From positions 35,263,551-35,327,550 of the forward strand of contig NC_088304.1 of the NCBI RefSeq assembly GCF_032854445.1: a stretch of DNA of 64,000 bases, in the 5' to 3' direction. Below are positions 27,001 to 32,690 of this stretch, in pieces; within the stretch, counting starts at the first letter, position 1, and each line of letters opens with the position of its first letter. A model generated the notes under the pieces. It made no database searches. It was not told the DNA's origin and worked only from the letters and a program-made list of their open reading frames with translations. Position numbers and translations under genes: made by a program. This DNA is from Liolophura sinensis. Its lineage: Eukaryota > Mollusca > Polyplacophora > Chitonida > Chitonidae.

Positions 27001-30000
27001 ATGGTATCAGAGCTTCAAGGCTCTTGGGCGTTAATGTACAAAATTGTTATTTGTAACAGGTTCATATTAAAATGACACACACTTGTCACAAGTATTAGAA
27101 GATAAAATTGAGAAGAAAACTATAGGAAACAATACAGAGTTATGGCCCATGACCAAAATAAGACATACTACCGTCTGGGTGGTGTTGATTTATTTATTTA
27201 TTTATTTGATTGGTGTTAGAGGCCATGCTCAAGAATATTTCAGTTATACGACAGCGGCCTGTAGTATGGTGGGAGGAAACCCACGACCATTCGCAGGTTG
27301 CTGGCAGACCTTCCCACTTATGGTCAGAGAGGAAGCCAGCATGATCTGGACTTGAACTCACAGCGGCCGCATTTGTGAGAGACTCCTGGGTGTGGATGTT
27401 GTTGCCCATACAAGGCATAGGGTGACCACTGAGGTGTCTTCAATATCCAGATGGCACTACATGTACCCCATCGAGGTATCCTCAACATCCAGATGGCTAC
27501 ATGTATACCACTGAGGTAATCTCAACATCCAAATGGCACTACATGTATACCACTGAGGTATCCTCAACATCCAGATGGCACTACATGTATGCTACTGAGG
27601 TATCCTCAGTATCCAGATGGCACTACATGTATACCACTGAGGTGTCCTCAACATCCACATGGCCCTTATATGTATACCATCGAGGTGTCCTCAACATCCA
27701 AATGGCACTACATGTATACCACTGAGGTATACTCAACATCCAGATGGCACTACATGTATGCTACTGAGGTATCCTCAACATCCAGATGGCACTACATGTA
27801 TACCACCGATGTATCCTCAACATCCAGATGGCACTACATGTATACCACTGAGGTATCCTCAACATCCAGATGGCACTACAAGTATAGCACTGAGGTAATC
27901 TCAACATCCAAATGGCACTACATGTATACCACTGAGGTGTCCTCAACATCCAGATGGCACTACATGTATGCTACTGAGGTAATCTCAACATCCAAATGGC
28001 ACTACATGTATACCACTGAGGTATCCTCAACATCCAAATAGCACTACAAGTATACTGCCGAGGTATCCTCAATATCCAGATGGCACTGCATGTATACCAC
28101 TGAGGTGTCCTCATCATACAGATGGCACTGCATGTATACCACTGAGGTGTCCTCAACATCCAGATGGCACTACATGTATACCACTGAGGTGTCCTCAACA
28201 TCCAGATGGCACTGCATGTATACCACTGAGGTGTCCTCATCATACAGATGGCACTACATGTATACCACCGATGTATCCTCAACATCCAGATGGCACTACA
28301 TGTATACCACTGAGGTATCCTCAACATCCAGATGGCACTACAAGTATAGCACTGAGGTAATCTCAACATCCAAATGGCACTACATGTATACCACTGAGGT
28401 GTCCTCAACATCCAGATGGCACTACATGTATGCTACTGAGGTAATCTCAACATCCAAATGGCACTACATGTATACCACTGAGGTATCCTCAACATCCAAA
28501 TAGCACTACAAGTATACTGCCGAGGTATCCTCAATATCCAGATGGCACTGCATGTATACCACTGAGGTGTCCTCATCATACAGATGGCACTGCATGTATG
28601 CCACTGAGGTGTCCTCAACATCCAGATGGCACTACATGTATACCACTGAGGTGTCCTCAACATCCAGATGGCACTACATGTATGCTACTGAGGTGTCCTC
28701 AACATCCAGATGGCACTACATGTATACCACTGAGGTGTCCTCAACGTCCAGATGGCACTACATGTATACCACTGAGGTGTCCTCAACATCCAGATGGCAC
28801 TACATGTATACCACTAAGGTGTCCTCAACATCCAGACGGCACTACATGTATACCACTGAGGTGTCCTCAACATCCAGTTGGAACCACATGCATACCACTG
28901 AGGTATCCTCAACATCCAGATGGCACTACATGTATACCACTAAGGTGTCCTCAACATCCAGATGGCACTACATGTATACCACTAAGGTGTCCTCAACATC
29001 CAGATGGCACTACATGCATCCAAAATCATGGGCCGTAACTGAGTATTGTTTGTCGTTCTCGTATCTGTGAATGTTGTGCAGTAGGCGGATGTTTTTGGAG
29101 GATTTAGTCCTCTACCTGTCTCTTCATGGGACATCCAGTGGGAATGGCCATACACTTACAGTTTGTTTATAATAATGAGGAAATAATCTGACTACATATT
29201 CCTTGCCAAAATATGGCTGAAGTATTGCCAGTGAGGCATTAAGCCATAACCATTCATTCCAATCATTACCTGTGGATAAAACTATAATTTTTTGCCAATA
29301 TTAGAAAAAGTGGGAAGGTTTGTCAACAACTTGCTGATGATTGTGGTTTGCACCAGACTCTGACCAGTTTCACCCCCACCAATATTCTTGAATACAGCAT
29401 GAAACACCAACCAAATAAATAAATATTAGAAGAGGTTGATGCTGCTTCCACACTTGTTAACGTGCACACACAAGTGTCCGAAGTTCATCACATGAACAAA
29501 TTTCAGTTGTTTCTTACAGCTGTCCGATACTGGCTGAAGAAGAAACGAATACATACCGAGAGAGAGTTACAAGTGCCTGACTTCATTACTTTACCTGAGG
29601 CCCCAGTAAGGTCACCAAAAAGAAGTCATTGCCCTAGAACCTCCTATACACCTGCCTGTGAGGATTCACCTGTGATGCAAAACCTGGCTGGTACCTATGA
29701 ACAAGACACAGCCCTGTGTCACAAGAAGAGGAAGATGAGCCCTGATTGTCACACCTTGATAAAGCCTCTTTCCCCACTTGTCTACGGCAATGGGATTGTG
29801 TCTCGTAGAAGACTGCCAAGGGTGAGATCTCTGTCCTTCTTCTAAATTGAATAGAAAACTACAGGTTTATCTTGAAAAGATTATAAAGGCAAAGCTACAG
29901 TGGAAATATCATCATATAGAAAATCGAAAAGGCATTTTTTTCCAGTCTCCACATCAGTATAGACAAGTATGACTGAAACTGTAATGTTAAACTCTGATGA

Positions 30001-30436
30001 TTCATTCATACCACAACAGTACTTAGTCTACTTGCTTCCTTACTGTTTGGCTGCATTAAAAAAAAAAAACAATTTGGGTTGTATATCCCTGAATCTTTTC
30101 CTTTGCAGCATGTACATGTGGAACTATGCCATTAGCATGTTATTGTGATATAATAAATATAGTGACACTATAATATAGTGACAAAAAGTAAGAAGAAAAC
30201 TATTTGACAAAAAGGAGTACAGTGTATTTAATATCTTAAGGTATTTTTTGAGGAGGACAAGTCGTTTTTATTATGCACTATCTTTGATATGGATATCTTT
30301 GATATTTTAGGTACCAATCCGGTTCCATACTCGAGCTAGTGTGTTGAGAAATGCACATCTGATTCACCGAAAAGAATACCAGTGTAGTCTGACAGACTGT
30401 TTACCAGAGCCCTCACAGAGCACGTCAGCATCTTGA
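5905..30436 (+). CDS. MYO19: Unconventional myosin-XIX-like motor (23 exons, 5' end missing)
   Basis: Join of 23 exons: 5905-6006, 6543-6642, 8861-9003, 9800-9913, 10168-10229, 10912-10979, 12377-12446, 13154-13256, 13813-13918, 14973-15061, 15913-15994, 16217-16403, 17410-17477, 19040-19161, 20168-20278, 20626-20814, 21524-21658, 23325-23503, 23846-24021, 24926-25041, 26216-26360, 29520-29821, 30311-30436. All introns are GT-AG and phase-consistent; the total is 964 codons plus TGA, close to vertebrate MYO19 (about 970 aa). Residues counted from 5905: P-loop GESGAGKT 147-154, switch I NENSSRFG 204-211, switch [10 protein letters not shown] 435-442, actin-binding [11 protein letters not shown] 631-641, IQ-like segments about 785-835, basic C-terminal tail. 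Matches to MYO19 rather than other myosins include [25 protein letters not shown] and a C-terminal [12 protein letters not shown] block. In vertebrates MYO19 is a plus-end actin motor anchored to the mitochondrial outer membrane through its tail; the same role is inferred here. The initiating exon was not found. A possible poly(A) signal AATAAA lies at 30912-30917. Confidence 0.9.
6051..6305 (-). mobile_element. Full-length SINE, minus orientation, intron 1
   Basis: Plus-strand order: TTTATTTATTTGCTTGGTGT, GGCGGCCAGCATTATGGTGG, GAAGCCAGCATGAGCTGGAC, then a degraded inverted tRNA-like head ending CCTTGGCCCC. This is the inverse of the element at 11784-12030. Confidence 0.88.
6543..6642 (+). 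CDS. MYO19: MYO19-like exon 2
   Basis: Residues 35-67 plus one base (phase 1). Encodes the pre-motor segment with [18 protein letters not shown], equivalent to the 'DDLT..NP.T' start of the myosin motor. Its 3' end and donor (GGCAACAG|GTCAGT) are the template for the tandem array that fills the next intron. Confidence 0.85.
6643..8665. repeat. Exon-junction-derived minisatellite in MYO19-like intron 2
   Basis: About 32 copies, each about 45-70 bp, of TAACCCGAAGCTTGCGTTCA + CTGAACCCAGTAACAG + GTCAGT(CAGT)n. The unit aligns with the end of exon 2 and its donor (TAACCTGACATGTCTCAGTC, CGCTGAATCCGGCAACAG, GTCAGTCAGT). The last degenerate copy (8653-8690, TAACCTAACATGTCTAAATC then CACTGAACCCA) is closest to the exon. 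Copies differ in the number of CAGT tetramers. Nearly every copy therefore retains a CAG|GTCAGT donor-like sequence. Confidence 0.93.
8861..9003 (+). CDS. MYO19: MYO19-like exon 3: start of motor core
   Basis: Residues 68-115, phase 1 start, phase 0 end. Encodes [19 protein letters not shown] followed by [11 protein letters not shown], the conserved first motor block (RY....YT..G..LVA.NP). Confidence 0.92.
9800..9913 (+). CDS. MYO19: MYO19-like exon 4: P-loop
   Basis: Residues 116-153, phase 0 at both ends. Encodes [15 protein letters not shown] and [11 protein letters not shown], the ATP-binding Walker A of myosins; the following T is the first residue of the next exon. Confidence 0.95.
9965..10071 (+). 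mobile_element. SINE 3' fragment
   Basis: TTTCCTCCCACCATAATGCT, GGCGAAATATTCTTGAATAT and GGCGTAAAAC followed by an A/T-rich tail. The tRNA-like head is missing (5' truncated). Lies in MYO19-like intron 4. Confidence 0.8.
10168..10229 (+). CDS. MYO19: MYO19-like exon 5
   Basis: Residues 154-173 plus two bases. Encodes [15 protein letters not shown], the helix following the P-loop. Acceptor ATTTTAG, donor CACAG|GTAAGG. Confidence 0.9.
10480..10599. repeat. Short tandem repeat capped by a perfect inverted repeat
   Basis: Four or five copies of a 20-22-bp unit (GGTAACTGTCCAAAGTTTGT). The last copy (10552-10573) is followed after ACTG by its exact 22-nt reverse complement (10578-10599), a perfect hairpin. 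Lies in MYO19-like intron 5. Confidence 0.9.
10912..10979 (+). CDS. MYO19: MYO19-like exon 6
   Basis: Residues 174-196 plus one base. Encodes [15 protein letters not shown], the conserved myosin '[12 protein letters not shown]' block, which continues in exon 7. Acceptor GGTTACAG, donor TTCG|GTAAGG. Confidence 0.92.
11784..12030 (+). mobile_element. Full-length SINE with tRNA-like head
   Basis: Best copy in the window. Head GGCCTCCGTGGCTCAGTTGG + TTAGCGCG (A-box-like TGGCTCAGTTGG), B-box-like GAGTTCAAGTC, body GCTGGCTTCCTCTCCGGC, then ACCATAATGCTGGC, GTATAAGTGAAATATTCTTG, GTACGGCGTAAAACGCCAAT and an AAATAAAC tail. The pattern is that of widespread molluscan tRNA-derived SINEs; I do not assign a named family. 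Lies in intron 6. Confidence 0.93.
12377..12446 (+). CDS. MYO19: MYO19-like exon 7: switch I
   Basis: Residues 197-219 plus two bases. Encodes [20 protein letters not shown], containing the switch I NxNSSRFGK nucleotide sensor. Acceptor CTTACAG, donor AACAG|GTATTA. Confidence 0.95.
13012..13089 (+). mobile_element. SINE 3' tail fragment
   Basis: GTATAAGTGAAATATTCTTG, GTGTAAAACACCAATTAAAT and a long AAATAAAT tail; no body or head. Lies in MYO19-like intron 7. Confidence 0.75.
13154..13256 (+). CDS. MYO19: MYO19-like exon 8
   Basis: Residues 220-254. Encodes [16 protein letters not shown] and DCNFHIFYQ, the invariant 'YLLEK.RV ... RNFHIFYQ' region of myosin motors. Donor CAG|GTAAGT. Confidence 0.95.
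13522..13612 (-). mobile_element. SINE 3' fragment, minus orientation
   Basis: TTTATTTATTTGATTGGTGT, CTCAAGAATATTTCACATAT and GCGGCCAGCATTAGGGTGAG, after which similarity stops. Lies in MYO19-like intron 8. Confidence 0.78.
13813..13918 (+). CDS. MYO19: MYO19-like exon 9
   Basis: Residues 255-289 plus one base. A divergent surface region ([14 protein letters not shown]) following FHIFYQ, as in the variable part of other MYO19 motors. Acceptor CTTCAG, donor ACAG|GTAAAA. Confidence 0.8.
14058..14432. repeat. 17-bp minisatellite (intron 9)
   Basis: About 22 copies of GAGACACTGAACTGGCT with variants (GGACTGG, ACTTGCTT, AACTGGGT). All minus-strand frames are open here because of the composition, but they have no start or domain and are repeat shadows. 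Confidence 0.92.
14630..14886 (+). mobile_element. Second SINE family, degenerate copy
   Basis: Contains GAGCTAGTGGTTGAAGTTGC, AAAACTTGCTTAAAGTTGGT, a GTTTCCTCCACTGGAATCAT block and a GTCGTTAAACATGTAAC end. It shares its layout with the copies at 21200-21499 and 37345-37497. Confidence 0.55.
14973..15061 (+). CDS. MYO19: MYO19-like exon 10
   Basis: Residues 290-319. Encodes [18 protein letters not shown], equivalent to the 'T..AL..LGI......I' helix before the LGN motif. Acceptor TTTTTCAG, donor CAG|GTGGGT. Confidence 0.85.
15100..15306 (+). mobile_element. SINE, nearly full length
   Basis: Head GGCCTCCTTGGCCTGGGTGG + TTAGCAC, AGTTCAAGTCCAGCTCATGC, then CCACCATAATGCTGGTCACT, GTATAAGTGAAATATTCTAG and GCGGCGTACACCAGTCAGAT. 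Lies in MYO19-like intron 10. Confidence 0.88.
15336..15565. repeat. 31-bp minisatellite with paired TGASTCA motifs (intron 10)
   Basis: Seven copies of GCATGACTCATAACAGTGAG + TCACATGAGGT. Each full copy carries one TGACTCA and one TGAGTCA, both matching the AP-1/TRE consensus; 13 such heptamers lie in 230 bp. Confidence 0.93.
15913..15994 (+). CDS. MYO19: MYO19-like exon 11
   Basis: Residues 320-346 plus one base. Encodes [17 protein letters not shown], the 'iLHLGNi.F' signature of myosin motors. Acceptor CCCATAG, donor TCAG|GTAAAC. Confidence 0.9.
16217..16403 (+). CDS. MYO19: MYO19-like exon 12
   Basis: Residues 347-408 plus two bases. Encodes [18 protein letters not shown] and a stretch ending [12 protein letters not shown], the 'a..Ll......l...l..r ... 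RD.laK.lY.rLFdWLV' run typical of the motor and shared with MYO19. Acceptor TTGTCAG. Confidence 0.9.
16940..17165. repeat. 21-bp minisatellite (intron 12)
   Basis: About ten imperfect copies of CTATTTCACTGTGTGATACAT. Open frames on both strands reflect the repeat, not a gene. Confidence 0.88.
17410..17477 (+). CDS. MYO19: MYO19-like exon 13
   Basis: Residues 409-431 plus one base. Encodes [18 protein letters not shown], continuous with exon 12. The ITCADS portion is characteristic of MYO19 rather than other classes. Donor ATAG|GTAAGT. Confidence 0.92.
17866..19030. repeat. 43-bp minisatellite (intron 13)
   Basis: About 26 copies of GTGGCTACCATTGTTTGTGA + AGTGACTCAGGATTAACATTAAT. Many copies contain TGACTCA and most contain ATTAAT. 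The last copy runs into the polypyrimidine tract of the acceptor for the switch II exon (19040). Confidence 0.93.
19040..19161 (+). CDS. MYO19: MYO19-like exon 14: switch II and relay helix
   Basis: Residues 432-472. Encodes [20 protein letters not shown] and the relay [11 protein letters not shown]. Acceptor TATTTTCAG directly follows the 43-bp minisatellite in the preceding intron. Confidence 0.97.
20168..20278 (+). CDS. MYO19: MYO19-like exon 15
   Basis: Residues 473-509, phase 0 at both ends. Encodes [20 protein letters not shown] and the following [12 protein letters not shown], the 'Y..EGi.W..i.f.DN...idLie' block. Acceptor TTTGCAG, donor GAG|GTAAGG. Confidence 0.93.
20410..20452 (-). 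mobile_element. SINE tail fragment, minus orientation
   Basis: ATTTATTTGATTGGTGTTTT followed by GTGCCGTACTTG, the inverted 3' end of the common SINE; the rest is missing. Lies in intron 15. Confidence 0.6.
20626..20814 (+). CDS. MYO19: MYO19-like exon 16
   Basis: Residues 510-572, phase 0 at both ends. Encodes [18 protein letters not shown] and [20 protein letters not shown], matching 'F.v.HYAG.V.Y....fveKN'. The donor is AACAGG|GTGAGG, chosen because it keeps frame with exon 17. Confidence 0.93.
21200..21499 (+). mobile_element. Second SINE family copy with internal 94-bp duplication
   Basis: A block beginning TTTGATGTC and containing CATCTGCACGTCATGCCTGG and GATTTGCCAAAGGTTGGTGG occurs twice, 94 bp apart. 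It is followed by CACTCCCGTTTCCTCCACCC, AAATTCTTGAGTATGGCGTT and an AAATAAAAT-rich tail. Lies in MYO19-like intron 16. Confidence 0.75.
21524..21658 (+). CDS. MYO19: MYO19-like exon 17
   Basis: Residues 573-617, phase 0 at both ends. Encodes [20 protein letters not shown], a loop-2-like basic GRKRKS stretch, and VLVKFK, which precedes the actin-binding helix. Acceptor CCTATAG, donor AAG|GTATTG. Confidence 0.9.
23325..23503 (+). CDS. MYO19: MYO19-like exon 18: actin-binding region
   Basis: Residues 618-676 plus two bases. Encodes [21 protein letters not shown] and [18 protein letters not shown], equivalent to the universal 'L..LM..L....phyvRCIkPN ... QL...GvlEt..i...G' block. Confidence 0.96.
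23846..24021 (+). CDS. MYO19: MYO19-like exon 19: converter with insert
   Basis: Residues 677-735 plus one base. Encodes [14 protein letters not shown] ('r..y..F..Ry..L') followed by a long polar, low-complexity insert ([20 protein letters not shown]) that looks disordered. Its donor AAAG|GTGTGT lies about 10 bp before a minisatellite. Confidence 0.88.
24022..24300. repeat. ~19-bp minisatellite at the start of intron 19
   Basis: Copies of CCCAGGCATGCCTTGTGTT, more divergent toward the left (GTGTTCACAGGCGTGTGAT). Starts about 10 bp after the exon 19 donor. Many copies hold TTCCCAG or TTTGCAG, resembling 3' splice-site ends. Confidence 0.88.
24345..24735. repeat. Compound tandem repeat around CCTTAACCAATAAACTGG
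   Basis: Four copies of a 50-58-bp unit (CCTTAACCAATAAACTGGCC, TTGGTAA, TAAAGTTTTACAGGTTT) followed by about 2.5 copies of a longer unit containing CATGAAATACATTGGAGT and GGTATTAAGTTAATCAAGGA. Lies in intron 19. Confidence 0.82.
24926..25041 (+). CDS. MYO19: MYO19-like exon 20: end of motor
   Basis: Residues 736-774. Encodes [20 protein letters not shown] and [11 protein letters not shown], the 'G.tKvFl' converter end. Acceptor TGTGAAG, donor CAG|GTAAGT. Confidence 0.9.
25070..25497. repeat. 18-bp minisatellite, open in frame on both strands (intron 20)
   Basis: About 24 copies of GAGGATGACTTGATGACT. Because 18 is a multiple of three, one plus frame reads D-D-L-M-x-E repeats and one minus frame reads S-S-x-I-K-S repeats with no stops. 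Reading on from exon 20 meets TGA before the array, so it is not an extension of the myosin. Confidence 0.93.
26000..26100. repeat. Short 20-bp tandem repeat (intron 20)
   Basis: Three near-perfect copies of CTTGTTCCCACAAAGCTCGT preceded by two diverged ones (CTTGTTGCCAGAAAGCTCAT). Confidence 0.85.
26216..26360 (+). CDS. MYO19: MYO19-like exon 21: lever arm / IQ region
   Basis: Residues 775-822 plus one base. Strongly basic helical stretch ([16 protein letters not shown] ... [20 protein letters not shown]) like the IQ-motif light-chain-binding arm. The second IQ-like motif continues into exon 22 ([14 protein letters not shown]). Confidence 0.85.
27189..27400 (-). mobile_element. SINE, minus orientation (intron 21)
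   Basis: TTTATTTATTTGATTGGTGT, CTCAAGAATATTTCAGTTAT, GTATGGTGGGAGGAAACCCA, GAGGAAGCCAGCATGATCTG and GACTTGAACTCACAGCGGCC. The distal tRNA-like head is degraded. Confidence 0.88.
27422..29016. repeat. 42-bp minisatellite with 462-bp higher-order repeat (intron 21)
   Basis: About 38 copies of CACTACATGTATACCACTGA + GGTGTCCTCAACATCCAGATGG. 42 bp equals 14 codons, so long open frames appear on both strands ([14 protein letters not shown] per unit). A diagnostic variant run (AAATAGCACTACAAGTATAC then TGCCGAGGTATCC) occurs at about 28036 and again 462 bp later, which is eleven units. An eleven-unit block was therefore duplicated. Confidence 0.94.
29318..29430 (+). mobile_element. SINE 3' fragment
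   Basis: TTTGTCAACAACTTGCTGAT, ACCAGTTTCACCCCCACC, AATATTCTTGAATACAGCAT, GAAACACCAACCAAATAAAT. Degenerate. Lies just upstream of the tail exon 22. Confidence 0.65.
29520..29821 (+). CDS. MYO19: MYO19-like exon 22: tail
   Basis: Residues 823-923. Encodes the end of an IQ-like helix ([10 protein letters not shown]) and a polar tail with KKRKM and SRRRLPR. By position this overlaps the MYO19 outer-mitochondrial-membrane-binding tail region; that function is inferred, not visible as a motif. Acceptor CTTACAG; donor AGG|GTGAGA. Confidence 0.85.
30311..30436 (+). CDS. MYO19: MYO19-like exon 23: C-terminus
   Basis: 41 codons plus TGA. Encodes [20 protein letters not shown] and a short terminal peptide. 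The first part matches the C-terminal '.IKFH.RKS.LR' block of MYO19, which helps fix orthology. The terminal coding stretch is partly duplicated just downstream. Confidence 0.88.
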   Translation, partial: VPIRFHTRASVLRNAHLIHRKEYQCSLTDCLPEPSQSTSAS

Positions 30437-30505
30437 CAAATAACAGTCTAGTCTGACAGACTGTTTACCAGAAACCTCACAGAGCATGTGACCATCTGGA
30501 AAAAG
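30437..30505 (+). repeat. Partial tandem copy of the last MYO19-like coding segment
   Basis: AGTCTAGTCTGACAGACTGT + TTACCAGAAACCTCACAGAG + CATG repeats, with few changes, the coding stretch about 30380-30425 that ends the myosin. It lies after the TGA and is presumably 3' UTR. Confidence 0.8.
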
Positions 30506-30521
30506 AGCAATGTTTTCCGTC

Positions 30522-30800
30522 AGACTATGGCAAAGGTGGAAAATGATGAAGAATTAGTCTTGCCTTCAGTAAAGCTGGAAAAGTGATGAAAAATTAGTCA
30601 TGACGTCAGTAAAGCAGGAAAAGTGATGAAGAATTAGTCTTGACTTCCGTAAAACTGGAAAAATGATGAAGAATTAGTCTTGATTTCCGTCAAGCTGGAA
30701 AAGTGGTGAAGAATTAGCCTTGCCTTCAGTAAAGCTGGAAAAGTGATGAAGAATTAGTATTGACTTCAGAACTGATGAAGAATTAGTCTTGACTTCAGTA
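30522..30800. repeat. ~39-bp minisatellite in the 3' flank of MYO19
   Basis: About seven copies of AAGCTGGAAAAGTGATGAAG + AATTAGTCTTGACTTCAGT, with CTTCCGT and GCCTTCAGT variants. Located between the stop codon and the candidate AATAAA at 30912, so probably transcribed in the 3' UTR. Confidence 0.9.
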
Positions 30801-30911
30801 ACGCAGATTATATGTAGTTTGGTCTACGTGATTCATGCATGGTAAGAGAGACATCATGATAGCGGCCTATTTTGATGATGTGCATATTTCTTTGCTGTTG
30901 GATTATACTGT

Positions 30912-30917
30912 AATAAA
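30912..30917 (+). promoter_or_regulatory. Candidate poly(A) signal for the MYO19-like gene
   Basis: AATAAA about 475 bp after the TGA at 30436. It is the nearest canonical hexamer downstream in unique sequence; AT richness makes chance occurrence plausible. Confidence 0.35.
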
Positions 30918-31004
30918 TTAATTGCTTAAGAATGAGCTTCATCGGCTATCATGCTTTTGCATTGCTTGAGGTAATACTCTTCTCTTGCAATTACTCGGAC
31001 CTCA

Positions 31005-31192
31005 CCGGCCCAGGGGCCAGTCGCTGTGAGTTCAAGTCCAGTCCATGCTGGCTTCCTCTCCGGCCGTGCTTTGGCCCTGCGCATGGTCGTGGGTTTCCTC
31101 CCACCATAATGCTGGCCGCCATCGTATAAGTGAAATATTCTTGAGTACGGCGTAAAACATCAATCAAATAATTTAATAAATAAATACAAAGA
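31005..31192 (+). mobile_element. SINE, head truncated
   Basis: GTGAGTTCAAGTCCAGTCCA, CTGGCTTCCTCTCCGGCC, CCACCATAATGCTGGCCGCC, GTATAAGTGAAATATTCTTG, GTACGGCGTAAAACATCAAT and an AAATAAATAC tail. Confidence 0.9.
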
Positions 31193-31549
31193 CTTTATTA
31201 GCATGCGGCAGAACGTGAAATGTCCAAGATAACAGAAAGAAAAAAAGGGAACACATTCCTTCGAGTCGGGATCTGACCAATAATTTGTTTGTTCGTTCGT
31301 TTGTTAGGGGTGAAAATATTTTCAAAGCTTAGAAACTCATTTTTTAACCTCTGTAAATGATTTTTAAAGCTCCGAAAATAGTGTATGTTTTAATCCTTAA
31401 AATGCAACGTAAAACGGTGTCCGTAAAATACAGACTGCGTCCCAAATATAGAACTGAGATCACAGAGGTCTAGGTCGAGTTGACTGTACTTTAAAGCTTC
31501 TACAACACTCACTCTTTGCATCAGGGCTTATTAACCAATCAATAAATAC

Positions 31550-31900
31550 ATTACTAGACCGATCTGGGATCGAACACCTGTCGAGTCACACCAAAGACTT
31601 CTTGGCAAAAAAATAATGGTACTTTTTGCTGCCTCGCTTGGTGCTCAGCACTGAGAGGCTAGAGCAAGGAAACAGGGCTGGTTGACCCGGTGTCAGTATA
31701 ATGTGATATAACATGTATGATATATATATAATGGGTGGGGTGTCCTTTCTGGTGTCTTGGGCATGATGCTGAATCAGTGACGTCATGCCGAATGAGTGAT
31801 TTTGGCGTCATGGACTTGCCCTGCCACAAGAAGACACAGCATATATACACAATGCGTCCTCGTCGCCATACCTACCAAAAAATTCGGCGTAAAACTTCAT
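31550..31900. mobile_element. Probable composite SINE-like region
   Basis: Contains a tRNA-like inverted box (GGGATCGAACACCTG) and the phrase GACACAGCATATATACACAA + TGCGTCCTCGTCGCCATACC with ATTCGGCGTAAAACTTCATA. These look like parts of another molluscan SINE, but I cannot define ends. Confidence 0.4.
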
Positions 31901-31902
31901 AC

Positions 31903-31940
31903 ATATACATACATACATACATACATACATATGTACATAC
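31903..31940. repeat. (CATA)n microsatellite
   Basis: About eight CATA tetramers, interrupted by ATGTACAT. Confidence 0.9.
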
Positions 31941-31960
31941 ATTACTAGACTTCACAGGAC

Positions 31961-32014
31961 AGAATATTCTTGAGTACGGTATAAAACACCAATCAAATAA
32001 ATAAATGAATAAAT
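31961..32014 (+). mobile_element. SINE 3' tail fragment
   Basis: AGAATATTCTTGAGTACGGT, ATAAAACACCAATCAAATAA, ATAAATGAAT tail. Only the last 54 bp remain. Confidence 0.8.
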
Positions 32015-32690
32015 CACAGGACAGCATGTAACGCAACACAGTTTGAAGCTGTGCCAGACTAGAATAGCTGAGCTTCTATCGTCATCCATTAATCTAGATA
32101 CCTTGCATAACCAGCTGTTACCTCTGTCAATATTCAGTATACTCTGAACCACACAAATGTTTCCGAGAAATCGAAAATCCTATTCAGCTGTGGAGTATAG
32201 ATCAGTGGTCTTATCCGAGCAACAGGATAAGGCCTAAACTGGTCAGCTATTAGCTCATCTCTCAATACAGGTTATTAAAGACGTCATTCAAGTATCGGGT
32301 GGTTGATATTTCATATTAGCATGATCAATAAGTCTGCCACCTTATCTGTGACCATGACTGATGTATATCTGGAGTTAATGTACTGCCACACTGTATTTTG
32401 GTGTAAATAAACAGTTCTAGTCCGACTGAAAATTTACAGCCTGGGTGCTGTAAAAGTATAACATTACGGAGTGTATTTTTCATAGCAACCAGGTCGATGT
32501 AATGGTACAAATACCAATCGAATGTATACTCCAACATGTTATGATGTAACAGTTATGTATTTTAACAGCATTTCTCAAATGTAGATAGTCGTATAAGTGA
32601 AAAAGTGAACATAAAGCACGAATGAAATAAATCAAATGTAGATAGAAGTTATAAATATATGAAGGTATAGATATGTGTTGGTTGTGTTAA
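32015..32690. other. Non-coding spacer
   Basis: Unique sequence with only a 3' SINE scrap near 32588-32636 (GTCGTATAAGTGAAAAAGTG). No gene recognised. Confidence 0.5.

Noticed and set aside
27501-29070. Several 130-170-residue frames on both strands
   Set aside because: All derive from the 42-bp repeat whose length is a multiple of three; no start or domain evidence.
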